This document shows positions 35,812 to 44,846 of a stretch of DNA of 64,000 nt, in pieces (position 1 is the stretch's first letter; every line of letters begins with the position of its first letter). Source of the stretch: an uncultured Nitrospira sp. GTDB taxonomy: Bacteria > Nitrospirota > Nitrospiria > Nitrospirales > Nitrospiraceae. Location of the stretch: assembly GCA_902500715.1 (NCBI GenBank), contig CABVRO010000002.1, positions 32,551 through 96,550 on the forward strand, read 5' to 3'. The translations under genes and the position numbers were made by a program. Below the pieces are notes generated by a model that made no database searches, had not been told where the DNA came from, and saw only the letters and a program-made list of their open reading frames with translations.

Positions 35812-36968
35812 TGCCGGCAGCCCGCCACCCCACGCCTTCCGCGTCCGCCTTGACGGCATCGACCTTGTCCACGGGTATCGTGCCACCCGAGCCGCCGACG
35901 ATCGCAAGCGATCGGCCGGTTCAGGATTCGATCCTGACGCCGTCCCGCTGGTGGCGCGTGATGACGGCCCTCTCGCTCGTCGCCTGTCTTTTAGGTCTGG
36001 TCTGCCTGCAGGTGGGGACACAGTATATCGGGGTGGGGCGCATCATCGGCCTCTTCTCGTCGCTGCTGTTCGATCGACCGGTTGACGAGCGGATGGTCGA
36101 TACGACCGGCGTCATTCTGTTTCAGGTCCGCCTGCCGCGAGTGGTGCTCGGCTTTCTGGTCGGAAGCTGTCTTGCCTCAGTCGGCGTGGCGTTGCAGGCC
36201 TTGCTCCGGAATCCGCTCGCCGATCCCTATGTGCTGGGGGTCTCCAGCGGGGCGGCCTTGGGTGTCGCCGTCGCCGTCTTGTTCGGTATCGGCAGCACAG
36301 TGCTGGCCTTGTCGATCTTACCGGTGTGCGGGTTTGTCGGCGGGCTCGTCGCCCTCGCGGTGATCTACCGGATGGCGGCGACTCATGAGCATCTGCCGAT
36401 TCACTCGGTGCTCCTGGCCGGGGTCATCCTCAATGCGATTTTTTCCGCACTGATCATGTTCATCACGTCCATTATGGAGCCGAATCGGTCGTTCGGCATG
36501 ATGGCATGGTTGATGGGGTCACTCACCGCGCCGGCCTATCCGGTGCTGGCGGCCTTGTCCGGTTATCTGCTGATCGGGCTGGTCCTGTTGTTCAAGCAGG
36601 TCCGGGTGCTCAATATTCTGGCCTTGGGTGAAGAGCCGGCGCACTCGCTGGGTATCGACACGGAACGTGTCAAACGGTTCATCTTTCTGGTGTCGGCTCT
36701 CATGACCGGGGCCGTGGTGTCCTTCAGCGGCATGATTGGATTCATCGGCATGATTGTGCCCCACGCGGTCCGTCTCGTGCTCGGAGCCGACCACCGACTG
36801 TTGTTGCCGGCCTCGGCATTGGTCGGCGGCACGTTCTTGATGGTGGCGGACACGGCGGCACGTACGCTGTTTGTGCCGTCGGAAGTGCCGGTCGGGGTGA
36901 TCACGGCGTTAGCCGGCGGCCCCTTCTTCGTCTACCTCCTGGTGTGGCGAAAGGATCGATTGGCATGA
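35808..36968 (+). CDS. btuC: Cobalamin ABC transporter permease BtuC-like
   Basis: A 386-residue FecCD-family permease with about nine or ten membrane helices. The N-terminal 60 residues are a Pro/Thr-rich cytoplasmic extension. Family sequences include 'RLPRVVLGFLVGSCLASVG', 'LLRNPLADPYVLGVSSGAAL' and 'IGFIGMIVPHAVRLVLG'. It overlaps btuF by 4 bp (ATGA) and is overlapped by btuD in the same way, so the three are co-translated under the first riboswitch. Confidence 0.88.
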   Translation: MMPAARHPTPSASALTASTLSTGIVPPEPPTIASDRPVQDSILTPSRWWRVMTALSLVACLLGLVCLQVGTQYIGVGRIIGLFSSLLFDRPVDERMVDTTGVILFQVRLPRVVLGFLVGSCLASVGVALQALLRNPLADPYVLGVSSGAALGVAVAVLFGIGSTVLALSILPVCGFVGGLVALAVIYRMAATHEHLPIHSVLLAGVILNAIFSALIMFITSIMEPNRSFGMMAWLMGSLTAPAYPVLAALSGYLLIGLVLLFKQVRVLNILALGEEPAHSLGIDTERVKRFIFLVSALMTGAVVSFSGMIGFIGMIVPHAVRLVLGADHRLLLPASALVGGTFLMVADTAARTLFVPSEVPVGVITALAGGPFFVYLLVWRKDRLA

Positions 36969-37861
36969 CGCGGATCGACTCCACCGCTCAGATCCCGGGA
37001 GGAGGCCCGGAGTCGGGTCTGGTGGCGCACCATGCCTATACCGTCGGCGGGGTGCATTTCAGTTACGGACCATTGCGTCTACAGGGAGAGCCGTGGGTAC
37101 TTCGAGACGTGAGGCTGGAAGTCGCGCAAGGCGAGATCCTGGGCATCGTCGGGCCCAATGGGTCGGGCAAAACCTCGCTGCTGAAACTGTTGGCGAAGTT
37201 GGCCGTGCCACAGGAAGGGGAGATCGCCCTGTTCGGACGACCGTTACGCAGCCTCTCTCACGCGCTACTGGCGCAGACCGTCGCTGTGGTGCCGCAGGAC
37301 AGTCCGCAGATGTTTCCGTTCACGGTCGCAGAGACGGTTCTGATGGGGCGATTTCCCCACCGTCGGCGTTCGGGATGGAGTCTGGGTTTCGGCTGGGAGG
37401 ATCGAGAGGATTGTCAGGCGGCGTCGCAGGCCATGGCCACGATGGACATCGCGCATCTCGCCGGGCGCGCCGTCACCGACCTGTCCGGAGGCGAACGCCA
37501 GCGCACCATGATTGCGCGGGCCTTGGCGCAAGCGCCCCGAGTGTTGCTGCTCGATGAACCGACGGCCTTTCTGGATCTGCAGCACCAGTTGGGCATTTGT
37601 GCGACGTTGCGCCGACTCTGTGACAAACGCGGGTTGACGGTGGTGATTGTGTCGCACGATCTGAACCTGGCCAGCCAGTACTGCGATCGCGTGGGGATGT
37701 TGAGGGCGGGGCGGATGTGTACGATCGGCGCTCCCGCCGAGGTCATGTCTGTGGACGTGTTGCAAGAAGTGTATGGCTGCGAGGTCTTGATCGATGCGCA
37801 TCCGCAGTCGGGATTGCCGCGGATCACGTTGCCGAGGCACGGGATGCCGTTTAGGGGTTGA
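36965..37861 (+). CDS. btuD: Cobalamin ABC transporter ATPase BtuD-like
   Basis: About 298 residues from ATG 36965 (overlap ATGA with btuC). Walker A 'GPNGSGKTSLLKLL', Q-loop 'VAVVPQDSPQMFPFTV', signature 'LSGGERQRTMIARAL' and Walker B 'VLLLDEPTAFLDLQ' are all intact, with the H-loop at 'VIVSHDLN'. It is of the FepC/BtuD iron-siderophore/cobalamin subfamily and powers the BtuC permease. Confidence 0.88.
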   Translation: MTRIDSTAQIPGGGPESGLVAHHAYTVGGVHFSYGPLRLQGEPWVLRDVRLEVAQGEILGIVGPNGSGKTSLLKLLAKLAVPQEGEIALFGRPLRSLSHALLAQTVAVVPQDSPQMFPFTVAETVLMGRFPHRRRSGWSLGFGWEDREDCQAASQAMATMDIAHLAGRAVTDLSGGERQRTMIARALAQAPRVLLLDEPTAFLDLQHQLGICATLRRLCDKRGLTVVIVSHDLNLASQYCDRVGMLRAGRMCTIGAPAEVMSVDVLQEVYGCEVLIDAHPQSGLPRITLPRHGMPFRG

Positions 37862-37944
37862 TCGGATGGTGCGGGAGGGGTTCGCGCCCGGCCTACCCGT
37901 GTGAGGAGAAGGGGCGCGTCATCATTGGAGAACGGAGTGTCAGG

Positions 37945-38166
37945 AAGACGCCGTCGGCGTCGGGGAAGATGGTGCAATTCCATCACGGTGCCGCCACTGT
38001 AAGCGGGGAGTGACTCTGCATTGAGCCACTGACTGGTTCGTGACCTGTGACCATGACACGTATTTCCTAGGACCGAGGTCCGCGAGATACGCTTCACGAG
38101 AGACGGTTGACGTTCCGGTTGGGAAGGCGCAGGGAAAACGATGATCCGCAAGTCAGGAGACCCAAC
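37945..38166 (+). ncRNA. Cobalamin riboswitch (second copy)
   Basis: B12-aptamer elements are present: 'GGTGCAATTCCATCACGGTG' at 37971-37990, 'CCGCCACTGTAAGCGGGGAG' at 37991-38010, 'GAGCCACTGACTGG' near 38023, 'TTGGGAAGGCGCAGGG' near 38119-38134, and the B12 box 'AAGTCAGGAGACC' at 38150-38162. It lies between btuD and btuB and would control the receptor gene separately from the importer. There is no T-run terminator after it, so control is more likely at translation. Confidence 0.9.
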
Positions 38167-38186
38167 TGACGGCTGTTACGACTGAT

Positions 38187-38205
38187 CCCTTCGAGCGAAA
38201 GGGAG
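38187..38205 (+). promoter_or_regulatory. Hairpin over the btuB ribosome site
   Basis: CCCTT (38187-38191) can pair with AAGGG (38199-38203), which is the core of the AAAGGGAG ribosome site 8 bases before ATG 38213. It may be the translational output of the second riboswitch. The stem is short (5 bp), so this is a suggestion. Confidence 0.4.
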
Positions 38206-38212
38206 TGTCAGG

Positions 38213-40195
38213 ATGTCGGTACGTATCGGGCCATGGTCTGTCTTGTTTTTGTTGGTGTGTGTCACCAGTGTCCCTCCTGTTTGGACGGCCGCGGCGGTTG
38301 CCGACGAGCCTCCGGAATCTGATCCTGTCGTGCACGCCGAGGAAGTCGTGGTCTCGGCCACCAAAACCCCCTTGCCGGTAAGCCAGGTGACCAGCGCGGT
38401 CGAGGTCATTACGGCGCAGGACATGAAACGGCAGAACATCAGGAGCGTGGTGGACGCGCTTCGGTTGGCCCAGGGTGTGGCGATGTTCTCCAACGGCGGT
38501 CCCGGTACCGAGGTGACGGCCAAGATTCGAGGCGGCGGGGCGAATCAGACCCTGGTGCTGATCGACGGCGCCATCGTCAACAGCGGTACCGTCGGCAGTT
38601 ACAATTTCGCCAATCTGACGACCGACAACATCGAACGAGTGGAGATCCTTCGCGGCGCACAGAGTATGTTGTGGGGATCCGACGCCATGGGCGGGGTCGT
38701 CAACATTGTGACGAAGAAGGGGCAGGGGCCGCTTTCCGCCGCCGGCTTCATGGAGTATGGGTCGTTCGCCTCCCTTCGCGAAGGGGGCACGGTGTCCGGG
38801 AAGCAGGGGGCGGTCGATTACAGTGTCTCCCTCTCCCGCTGGGACATGTCCTCCTTTTCCGCCGTCAACTACCGGCGAGGGGCGACGGAGCGGGATTCGT
38901 ACCGCAATTGGCAGGGCTCGGGCCGGATCGGGGTGGATCTTCCGCACGACGGGCGGCTGGACTTCAGCATGCGCTGGATGAACTCCGATGTGCAGCTGGA
39001 CAATCTGTCGGCTACGGCGCCGAGCGACGTGTACGGCTCGAAAATACGGAGTCAGGAGTATGTGTTCAGCGGGAGTTATGAGCAGCCGGTGACGAGCTGG
39101 TGGACGCAGAAGCTGACGCTCGCCCGTTCTCAGGAGGCCTCGCTCTTTCTCCCCGGCACGTTGCAGCGGAGCCTGGTCAGCGGCGCCTTCAGCACCCCGT
39201 TCGGCGATCCGAACGAAACCCGTGTGCTCTCCAACCGCCTTGAGTGGCAGCACAATGTGCAGATCACGAAATTACTGCTGCTCAGCGCAGGGTATCAATT
39301 TCGAGAGCAGCAGGGCGAGAACGACAGCGGGCTCACGAATCGCATTCTGAGCTCTCATGCGGGTTTTGCGCAGGCGCAAGTGAATCTCTGGGATCGGGTG
39401 TTTGCCACCGCGGGTGTCCGCCATGACAGGTACAATGTCTTCGGCGATGCGACGACCTATCGCTTCACCGGCGGGTACTACCACAAGGAAACGGACACGA
39501 AACTCCGCGCCGGGTATTCCACCGGCTTTCGCGCGCCCAGCATGAACGAACTGTATTTTCCGAATTTCGGCAATCCCAATCTGGGGCCGGAAAAAAGTCA
39601 AAGTATGGACGTGGGAATCGATCAGTATCTGTTCTCCAAGCAGATCAAGTTCACGGGAGGGTTCTTCTGGAACCGCTACCGGAATTTAATCACGACCACG
39701 TTCGATCCGGTCTTCTGCGCGCCGTTCAGCACGTTCGGGTTTTGCCCGCAGCAGCTCGGGGAAGCCTCGACCAAAGGTTGGGAGGCCGGGCTTTCCTACA
39801 CGTACGCAAGCGACAAGCCGTTTGTGAAGAGCCTCATTCTCCAGGCGCAATATACGAATACGCTGACGCGCGATCTGGATAGCCAGAGCCGGTTACCGCG
39901 CTGGCCGACCGATCAATGGAGCGCGACGATCAGCTATCAGCCCATCGATCCGCTCTGGATTACGCTGATCGGCCGGTACGTAGGCTCGCGATACAATACC
40001 ACCGGAGACCGGCAGTCGCTGCCGGCGTTCGATGTGTGGTCGTTGGCGGTCACCTACGATGTCACGAAGCAGCTTCAGGCCTATCTCCGGGCGGAGAACC
40101 TGTTCAACGAGAAGTACGAAGAAATCGCCAGTGCCGGCGCACCCATCCGGTCGATTTTCGGCGGGGTGCGGGTCTCGTTCGGCGGGAAGTCATGA
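38213..40195 (+). CDS. btuB: TonB-dependent cobalamin receptor BtuB
   Basis: A 660-residue outer-membrane receptor. A signal peptide runs to about residue 30. A Ton-box-like 'HAEEVVVSATKTPLPVS' precedes the plug domain ('RSVVDALRLAQGVAMFSNGG', 'VEILRGAQSMLWGSDAMGGV'). The barrel strands occupy the rest, ending 'APIRSIFGGVRVSFGGKS'. The plug wording and the upstream B12 riboswitch assign it to BtuB rather than a siderophore receptor. Energy would come from a TonB complex encoded elsewhere. Confidence 0.9.
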   Translation: MSVRIGPWSVLFLLVCVTSVPPVWTAAAVADEPPESDPVVHAEEVVVSATKTPLPVSQVTSAVEVITAQDMKRQNIRSVVDALRLAQGVAMFSNGGPGTEVTAKIRGGGANQTLVLIDGAIVNSGTVGSYNFANLTTDNIERVEILRGAQSMLWGSDAMGGVVNIVTKKGQGPLSAAGFMEYGSFASLREGGTVSGKQGAVDYSVSLSRWDMSSFSAVNYRRGATERDSYRNWQGSGRIGVDLPHDGRLDFSMRWMNSDVQLDNLSATAPSDVYGSKIRSQEYVFSGSYEQPVTSWWTQKLTLARSQEASLFLPGTLQRSLVSGAFSTPFGDPNETRVLSNRLEWQHNVQITKLLLLSAGYQFREQQGENDSGLTNRILSSHAGFAQAQVNLWDRVFATAGVRHDRYNVFGDATTYRFTGGYYHKETDTKLRAGYSTGFRAPSMNELYFPNFGNPNLGPEKSQSMDVGIDQYLFSKQIKFTGGFFWNRYRNLITTTFDPVFCAPFSTFGFCPQQLGEASTKGWEAGLSYTYASDKPFVKSLILQAQYTNTLTRDLDSQSRLPRWPTDQWSATISYQPIDPLWITLIGRYVGSRYNTTGDRQSLPAFDVWSLAVTYDVTKQLQAYLRAENLFNEKYEEIASAGAPIRSIFGGVRVSFGGKS

Positions 40196-40216
40196 ACCAG
40201 CCATGAGATCCAGAGC

Positions 40217-41617
40217 ATGAGGCAGCGTCCGCGTGTGATCATCGCCGGCACGCATAGCGGTGTCGGCAAGACTACGGCCACTCTGGCGCTCATGGCCGCG
40301 TTGAAGGCGAGAGGATTGGTCGTTCAGCCGTTTAAGGCGGGGCCGGACTTTATCGATCCCGGCCACCATCACATGGCGACCGGACGGCCCTCGCGCAATC
40401 TGGACGGCTGGATGTTGAGGGAGACCGCGAACCGCGCCATCTTTGGGCGCGCCTCCGCCGATGCGGACCTGTCGATCGTGGAAGGCATGATGGGACTGTT
40501 CGACGGCAGTTCTCCGATCCACGAACTGGGCAGCACGGCTGAATTGGCGAAGCAGCTGAATGCGCCGGTGCTGCTGGTGATCGACGGCAGCGCCATGGCC
40601 AGATCGGCTGCGGCCATGGCGTCCGGGTATGCGACATTCGACCCTGGCCTGAAGGTGATGGGGGTGCTTTTCAATCGCGTGCGGAGCGAGGGGCATTACC
40701 GATTGTTGCGGGAGGCGGTGGAGGCTGAGACGGATCTGATGGTCGTCGGGTATCTGAGGCCGGACGATTCCGTCACCATTCAGGATCGCCACCTCGGACT
40801 GAGGACCGCCATCGAGCAAGGCGCAGGCGAGGTCTATGACCGGTTGGGTCGCTCCGCGGCAGACACCATCGACGTGGAACGCGTCGCGGCTCTGGCTCGA
40901 TCTGCCGGTGCCTTCCCGGGAGAAGATCTCCCGCTCATGAGGTCGGCGGCATCCCCACAACACGTTCGCGTCGGCGTGGCGTACGACGCAGCGTTTTGTT
41001 TCTACTATCAGGACAATCTAGAGATGTTGAAGGCGGCGGGGGCCGAACTCGTGATGTTTTCACCGTTGCGCGATCGCAGTATACCCGATGTCGATTTACT
41101 CTATCTCGGTGGCGGGTATCCAGAATTGTACGGTGAAGTTCTGGCGGCCAACGTAGGCATGCGGACCGCGGTGCGGACGTTCAGCGACCGGGGCGGAGCG
41201 ATTTATGCCGAGTGCGGCGGACTGATGTATCTGACGCAGTCGATCCGCGATCCGGCGGGACACCGCCACGAGATGGTCGGCGCCGTGCCTGCCGAGGCGG
41301 TGATGCGCCAGAACACGATGACGCTGGGGTATCGAACCCTTCGGCTGACAGAGCCTTGTCTGCTCGGTCCGGAGGGCACGGTGCTGCGAGGGCATGAGTT
41401 TCACTATTCGCTGCTGGAGCCGGCCGGCGAACTGCAGTATGTCTGTGCGCTGTCGGATGCGGACGGCAAGCCGGTGGGGCCGGACGGAGTGATGAGACGA
41501 AACACGTTGGCGTTGTATAGTCATCAGCATTTCGGCAGTTGCCCGGAGGTGGTCGGGCATCTGCTTGGAGCCGCGCGTCGAGCGCGCCGGGATAGGGCAC
41601 CGCTGGGGACGGTATGA
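40217..41617 (+). CDS. cbiA: Cobyrinate a,c-diamide synthase
   Basis: A 466-residue glutamine amidotransferase that amidates the a and c side chains of the corrin ring. The N-terminal ATPase has the P-loop 'GTHSGVGKTTATLALMAAL' and 'PFKAGPDFIDPGHH'. The C-terminal class I amidotransferase domain has 'LLYLGGGYPELYGE' and the catalytic Cys in 'IYAECGGLMYLTQ', then a His region 'GHEFHYS'. It starts 21 bp after btuB and is probably co-regulated by the second riboswitch. Confidence 0.93.
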   Translation: MRQRPRVIIAGTHSGVGKTTATLALMAALKARGLVVQPFKAGPDFIDPGHHHMATGRPSRNLDGWMLRETANRAIFGRASADADLSIVEGMMGLFDGSSPIHELGSTAELAKQLNAPVLLVIDGSAMARSAAAMASGYATFDPGLKVMGVLFNRVRSEGHYRLLREAVEAETDLMVVGYLRPDDSVTIQDRHLGLRTAIEQGAGEVYDRLGRSAADTIDVERVAALARSAGAFPGEDLPLMRSAASPQHVRVGVAYDAAFCFYYQDNLEMLKAAGAELVMFSPLRDRSIPDVDLLYLGGGYPELYGEVLAANVGMRTAVRTFSDRGGAIYAECGGLMYLTQSIRDPAGHRHEMVGAVPAEAVMRQNTMTLGYRTLRLTEPCLLGPEGTVLRGHEFHYSLLEPAGELQYVCALSDADGKPVGPDGVMRRNTLALYSHQHFGSCPEVVGHLLGAARRARRDRAPLGTV

Positions 41618-41618
41618 C

Positions 41619-42218
41619 ATGACGGAACACGACGACCATACAACCAGAATGCAGCGTCTGAAGGTTTCGGTGGACCGTCGTATTGAGGCGGCTCAGGAGG
41701 AGAAGGGCTTGTTGATCGTCCATACCGGGGCGGGGAAGGGGAAGACCACCGCTGCGCTCGGCATGGCCCTGCGCGTACTGGGCCATGGGATGAAGGTGGC
41801 GGTCGTGCAATTCATCAAAGGCGCCATCGACACGGCCGAGGAGCGGACGCTCAGGTCATTCGGCGAGCGCGTGACGTTTCTTCGGATGGGCGAGGGGTAT
41901 ACCTGGGAGACACAGGATCGTGAGCGCGATACCAGATTCGCCTGTGATGCCTGGGCCAGGGCCTGCGAGTTCATGCGCGATCCGTCCTATGCGATGGTGA
42001 TTCTGGATGAGTTCAATATTGCGCTGCACCACGGCTATGTGGCGGTGACAGAAGTTCTGCCGCACTTACTGCGACGACCGGCGATGCAACACGTCGTCAT
42101 TACCGGCAGAGGGGCGCCGGCTGAATTGATCGAGGTCGCAGATCTTGTGACCGAGATGAAGCAGGTGAAGCATCCGTTCCGCAAGGGCATCAAAGCGCAG
42201 GCAGGGGTGGAGTTTTGA
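41619..42218 (+). CDS. cobA: Corrinoid adenosyltransferase, CobA/BtuR type
   Basis: About 199 residues from ATG 41619, one base after the cbiA stop. The P-loop 'HTGAGKGKTTAALGMALR' and 'VAVVQFIKGAIDTAEERTL' are family signatures, as are 'MVILDEFNIALHHGYV' and 'VVITGRGAPAELIEVADL'. The enzyme adds the 5'-deoxyadenosyl ligand to cob(I)alamin/cobinamide. A second, unrelated adenosyltransferase (PduO type) is encoded shortly downstream. Confidence 0.92.
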   Translation: MTEHDDHTTRMQRLKVSVDRRIEAAQEEKGLLIVHTGAGKGKTTAALGMALRVLGHGMKVAVVQFIKGAIDTAEERTLRSFGERVTFLRMGEGYTWETQDRERDTRFACDAWARACEFMRDPSYAMVILDEFNIALHHGYVAVTEVLPHLLRRPAMQHVVITGRGAPAELIEVADLVTEMKQVKHPFRKGIKAQAGVEF

Positions 42219-42226
42219 GAGGGCCG

Positions 42227-42421
42227 GTGACCAAAACCTGTGAGCATTGCCGGCAGCCGTTCGAGTGCGTGGGATATCAATGCTGGTGCGGGAAGCTCGG
42301 GATCACTGACGCCCAGATGGATTGGATTGCGGCGCGCTACCAGGACTGTCTCTGCCCCGCCTGTCTGCAACAGGTGGCGGCCGGGAGTCTGGGACCGGAG
42401 CGTCCACCGCGAATGTCTTGA
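42227..42421 (+). CDS. Small cysteine-rich CWC-family protein
   Basis: About 64 residues from GTG 42227 (TTG 42215, overlapping the cobA stop, is the alternative). The sequence is dominated by Cys: 'KTCEHCRQPFECVGYQCWCG' and 'YQDCLCPACLQQV', the pattern of the cysteine-rich CWC family, probably a zinc or metal-binding fold of unknown function. Its place between two cobalamin adenosyltransferase genes suggests a link to corrinoid metabolism, but no role is known. Confidence 0.65.
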   Translation: MTKTCEHCRQPFECVGYQCWCGKLGITDAQMDWIAARYQDCLCPACLQQVAAGSLGPERPPRMS

Positions 42422-42503
42422 TGACAGGGGATCCCGCAGAACGGTGCTGCGACGTTCGGAATAGGACTGCGGACGAAATACAGGAAAGGATTGGGGAACA
42501 CGT

Positions 42504-43100
42504 ATGCGAATCACCAAGGTCTATACAAGAACCGGCGATGCGGGCCAAACGAGACTGGCCGGGGGACAACAGGTGTGGAAGGACTGTCTGCGTGTGGAAG
42601 CCTATGGCACCGTCGATGAGTTGAATGCCTCAGTAGGATTGGTCCGGGCGATGAACGCCGAGGGCGGAAGCGCATCTCCGGCCTCCGCGGAGCTTGAGGC
42701 AGACCTGCGCTGGATTCAGAACAAGTTGTTCGACGTCGGCAGTTTGCTCGCTACGGCTCCAGGCCAGAGTTTTCCGAACATGCCGAAAGTGACCGAGGGC
42801 GATGTGACCAGGCTTGAGCAGATGATCGATCGCTGTCAGGAGGAGCTGGCTCCGCTCAAGGAATTTATTCTGCCGGGCGGCGGAAAAATCTCGGCCACGC
42901 TGCACCAAGCGCGAACCATTTGTCGCCGCGCTGAACGAATCTGCATCCGGCTGAGCCGGGAAGAAGACGTTGCCGCCGAACTCAACACGTATCTGAATCG
43001 ATTGAGTGATGCCCTGTTTGTCATGGCGCGCTGGGTGGCGAAGACCCAGGGTGAACCGGAGTTTTTGTGGCAGCGTGAAACCGATGCCTCCGGTAAGTAA
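42504..43100 (+). CDS. pduO: Cob(I)alamin adenosyltransferase, PduO type
   Basis: 198 residues of the PduO/MMAB (ATR) family. The ATP-binding 'YTRTGDAGQTRLAGGQQV' lies at the start, followed by 'VEAYGTVDELNASVGLVRA', 'FILPGGGKISATLHQARTIC' and 'RRAERICIRLSREEDV', the signature second half. It is unrelated in fold to the CobA-type enzyme encoded upstream but catalyses the same adenosylation. It overlaps cobU by 17 bp. Confidence 0.93.
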   Translation: MRITKVYTRTGDAGQTRLAGGQQVWKDCLRVEAYGTVDELNASVGLVRAMNAEGGSASPASAELEADLRWIQNKLFDVGSLLATAPGQSFPNMPKVTEGDVTRLEQMIDRCQEELAPLKEFILPGGGKISATLHQARTICRRAERICIRLSREEDVAAELNTYLNRLSDALFVMARWVAKTQGEPEFLWQRETDASGK

Positions 43101-43641
43101 GTCGAGGAGACCTCGAGGGCGTTCGCAGTCCCGTCTTATTCTGGTGCTGGGCGGAGCGGCCTCGGGAAAAAGCCAGGCGGCATTGGACAAGGCCGGCCGC
43201 AAGGGACCGAAGGCGTTCGTGGCGACCGGGCAAGCGCTGGATGGCGAGATGAAGGCGCGCATCGAGCGGCACCGGGCGACACGCGCGGCCGATTGGTCGA
43301 CGGCAGAGGTGCCTCGATCGTTAACGAACTGGTTTCGGTCGGAGGGCTCGCAGTACCGCACGATCGTGGTCGATTGCCTGACCCTGTGGGTGAGCAATGT
43401 CTGTGGCCCCCGCATTGTCGGGAAAGATCTGACCAACACCGTGGATGAACTGGTCCAGGCGATTCGGCGGACTCCCGCGCGGGTCGTGCTGGTGAGCAAC
43501 GAACTGGGGTTTGGATTGGTGCCAATGAGCCGGGCTGCGCGCGCTTTCCGGGATCTTGCGGGCCGCGTGAATCAGCAATTCGCCGCCGCGGCCGACGAAG
43601 TGTATGTGGTCATTGCCGGCCAATCGCTCAGAGTGAAATGA
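43084..43641 (+). CDS. cobU: Adenosylcobinamide kinase / guanylyltransferase
   Basis: About 185 residues from ATG 43084, overlapping pduO. The P-loop is 'LVLGGAASGKSQAALDKA'; the guanylylated His is in 'RIERHRATRAADWS'; 'VVDCLTLWVSN' and 'SNELGFGLVPMSRAARAFRD' complete the CobU/CobP signature. It phosphorylates adenosylcobinamide and attaches GMP for nucleotide loop assembly. Confidence 0.93.
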   Translation: MPPVSKSRRPRGRSQSRLILVLGGAASGKSQAALDKAGRKGPKAFVATGQALDGEMKARIERHRATRAADWSTAEVPRSLTNWFRSEGSQYRTIVVDCLTLWVSNVCGPRIVGKDLTNTVDELVQAIRRTPARVVLVSNELGFGLVPMSRAARAFRDLAGRVNQQFAAAADEVYVVIAGQSLRVK

Positions 43642-43654
43642 AGAGGACCACGAC

Positions 43655-44713
43655 GTGATGACGTTCGATGAGACGGTGCGACTGATTCAACCGATTGATG
43701 CGCAGATCGCCGCGAGAGTTCAGGCTCGGCTGGACGGGTTGACCAAACCCCTCGGGAGTCTCGGACGGCTTGAAGAGACCGCGGTGCGGTACGCCGCGAT
43801 CACGGGCGAGGCGAAACCGAATGTGCCGCGCGGGGTCGTCTATACGTTTGCCGCCGATCACGGAGTGGCGATGGAAGGCGTGAGTGCCTATCCCAGTGAG
43901 GTGACACCGCAGATGGTCTTGAATTTTCTCCGAGGCGGCGCCGGGGTGAACGTGTTGGCGCGGCATACGGGGGTCGAGGTCCGGGTGGTGGATATCGGGG
44001 TGGACTATGACTTCGGAATAATTCCTGGTCTGATCCAGAAAAAGGTCATGTGGGGGACGAGGAACCTGCGGCGAGAACCGGCGATGAGTCGAGCAGAGGC
44101 CACGCAGGCGGTCCAGATCGGGATGGATCTGGCGGTCGAGGCGGCGCGGGAAGGCATCGGGCTGATCGGGACCGGCGAGATGGGCATCGGCAATACGACT
44201 CCGAGCGCGGCGATTGCAGCCGTGATGACCGGTCGGGCTGTGGCCGACGTCACGGGACGCGGCACCGGCATCGACGACGCCGGTCATGTCCATAAAATTC
44301 AGGTCATTCAGGAGGCGCTGGAACGGCATCGCCCGGACCGGGCTGATGCACTCGATGTCGTCGCCAAGGTGGGCGGACTGGAAATTGCCGGGCTGGCCGG
44401 TGTAATTCTTGGGGCTGCGGCGGCACGGGTGCCGGTCGTGTTGGATGGATTTATTGCGGGCGCGGCGGCCTTGATCGCCGCGGGGATTCAGCCGCTCTGC
44501 TGCGACTATCTGATCGCCTCGCATCGATCGGTTGAACGGGGACACCAGGTCATCTTGGATCACCTCGGCCTCAAGGCGCTCCTGGATCTCGACCTGCGGC
44601 TCGGTGAAGGAACTGGGGCTTGCCTCGGTATGGGGCTGGTGCAGGCGTCGATCAAGATTCTCACCGAGATGGCGACCTTTGGCGAAGCCGGTGTCTCGAG
44701 TCGTGAGGCGTGA
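43655..44713 (+). CDS. cobT: Nicotinate-nucleotide--dimethylbenzimidazole phosphoribosyltransferase
   Basis: A 352-residue enzyme that activates the lower-ligand base as alpha-ribazole phosphate. Signature segments are 'LTKPLGSLGRLEETAVRYA', 'TFAADHGVAMEGVSAYPSEV', 'GEMGIGNTTPSAAIAAVMTG' and the C-terminal 'EMATFGEAGVS' with the catalytic Glu region. It starts at GTG 43655 or ATG 43658, 14 bp after cobU. Confidence 0.93.
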   Translation: MMTFDETVRLIQPIDAQIAARVQARLDGLTKPLGSLGRLEETAVRYAAITGEAKPNVPRGVVYTFAADHGVAMEGVSAYPSEVTPQMVLNFLRGGAGVNVLARHTGVEVRVVDIGVDYDFGIIPGLIQKKVMWGTRNLRREPAMSRAEATQAVQIGMDLAVEAAREGIGLIGTGEMGIGNTTPSAAIAAVMTGRAVADVTGRGTGIDDAGHVHKIQVIQEALERHRPDRADALDVVAKVGGLEIAGLAGVILGAAAARVPVVLDGFIAGAAALIAAGIQPLCCDYLIASHRSVERGHQVILDHLGLKALLDLDLRLGEGTGACLGMGLVQASIKILTEMATFGEAGVSSREA

Positions 44714-44846
44714 CAGGTGACAGGTGAAGCGTGACATGCCGAGCGAAGGAGCCGTAGACGCGGCACGTTCGCATCCGGAAGAATCCGGGCCCCGCATGCA
44801 GCATAAGAGTCACAAAGATTCTCGCGTTTCACATTTTACGCATAAC
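44701..44846. repeat. Short direct/inverted repeat element at the cobT-cobS junction
   Basis: Right after cobT is a run of near-identical units (GTGAGGCGTGACAGGTGACAG, then GTGAAGCGTGACAT) at 44703-44736. About 85 bp later, CGCGTTTCAC (44824-44833) is an approximate inverse of GTGAAGCGTG. This looks like a small REP/MITE-like intergenic element whose right end extends into the presumed start of cobS. Whether it occurs elsewhere in the genome cannot be judged here. Confidence 0.4.
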
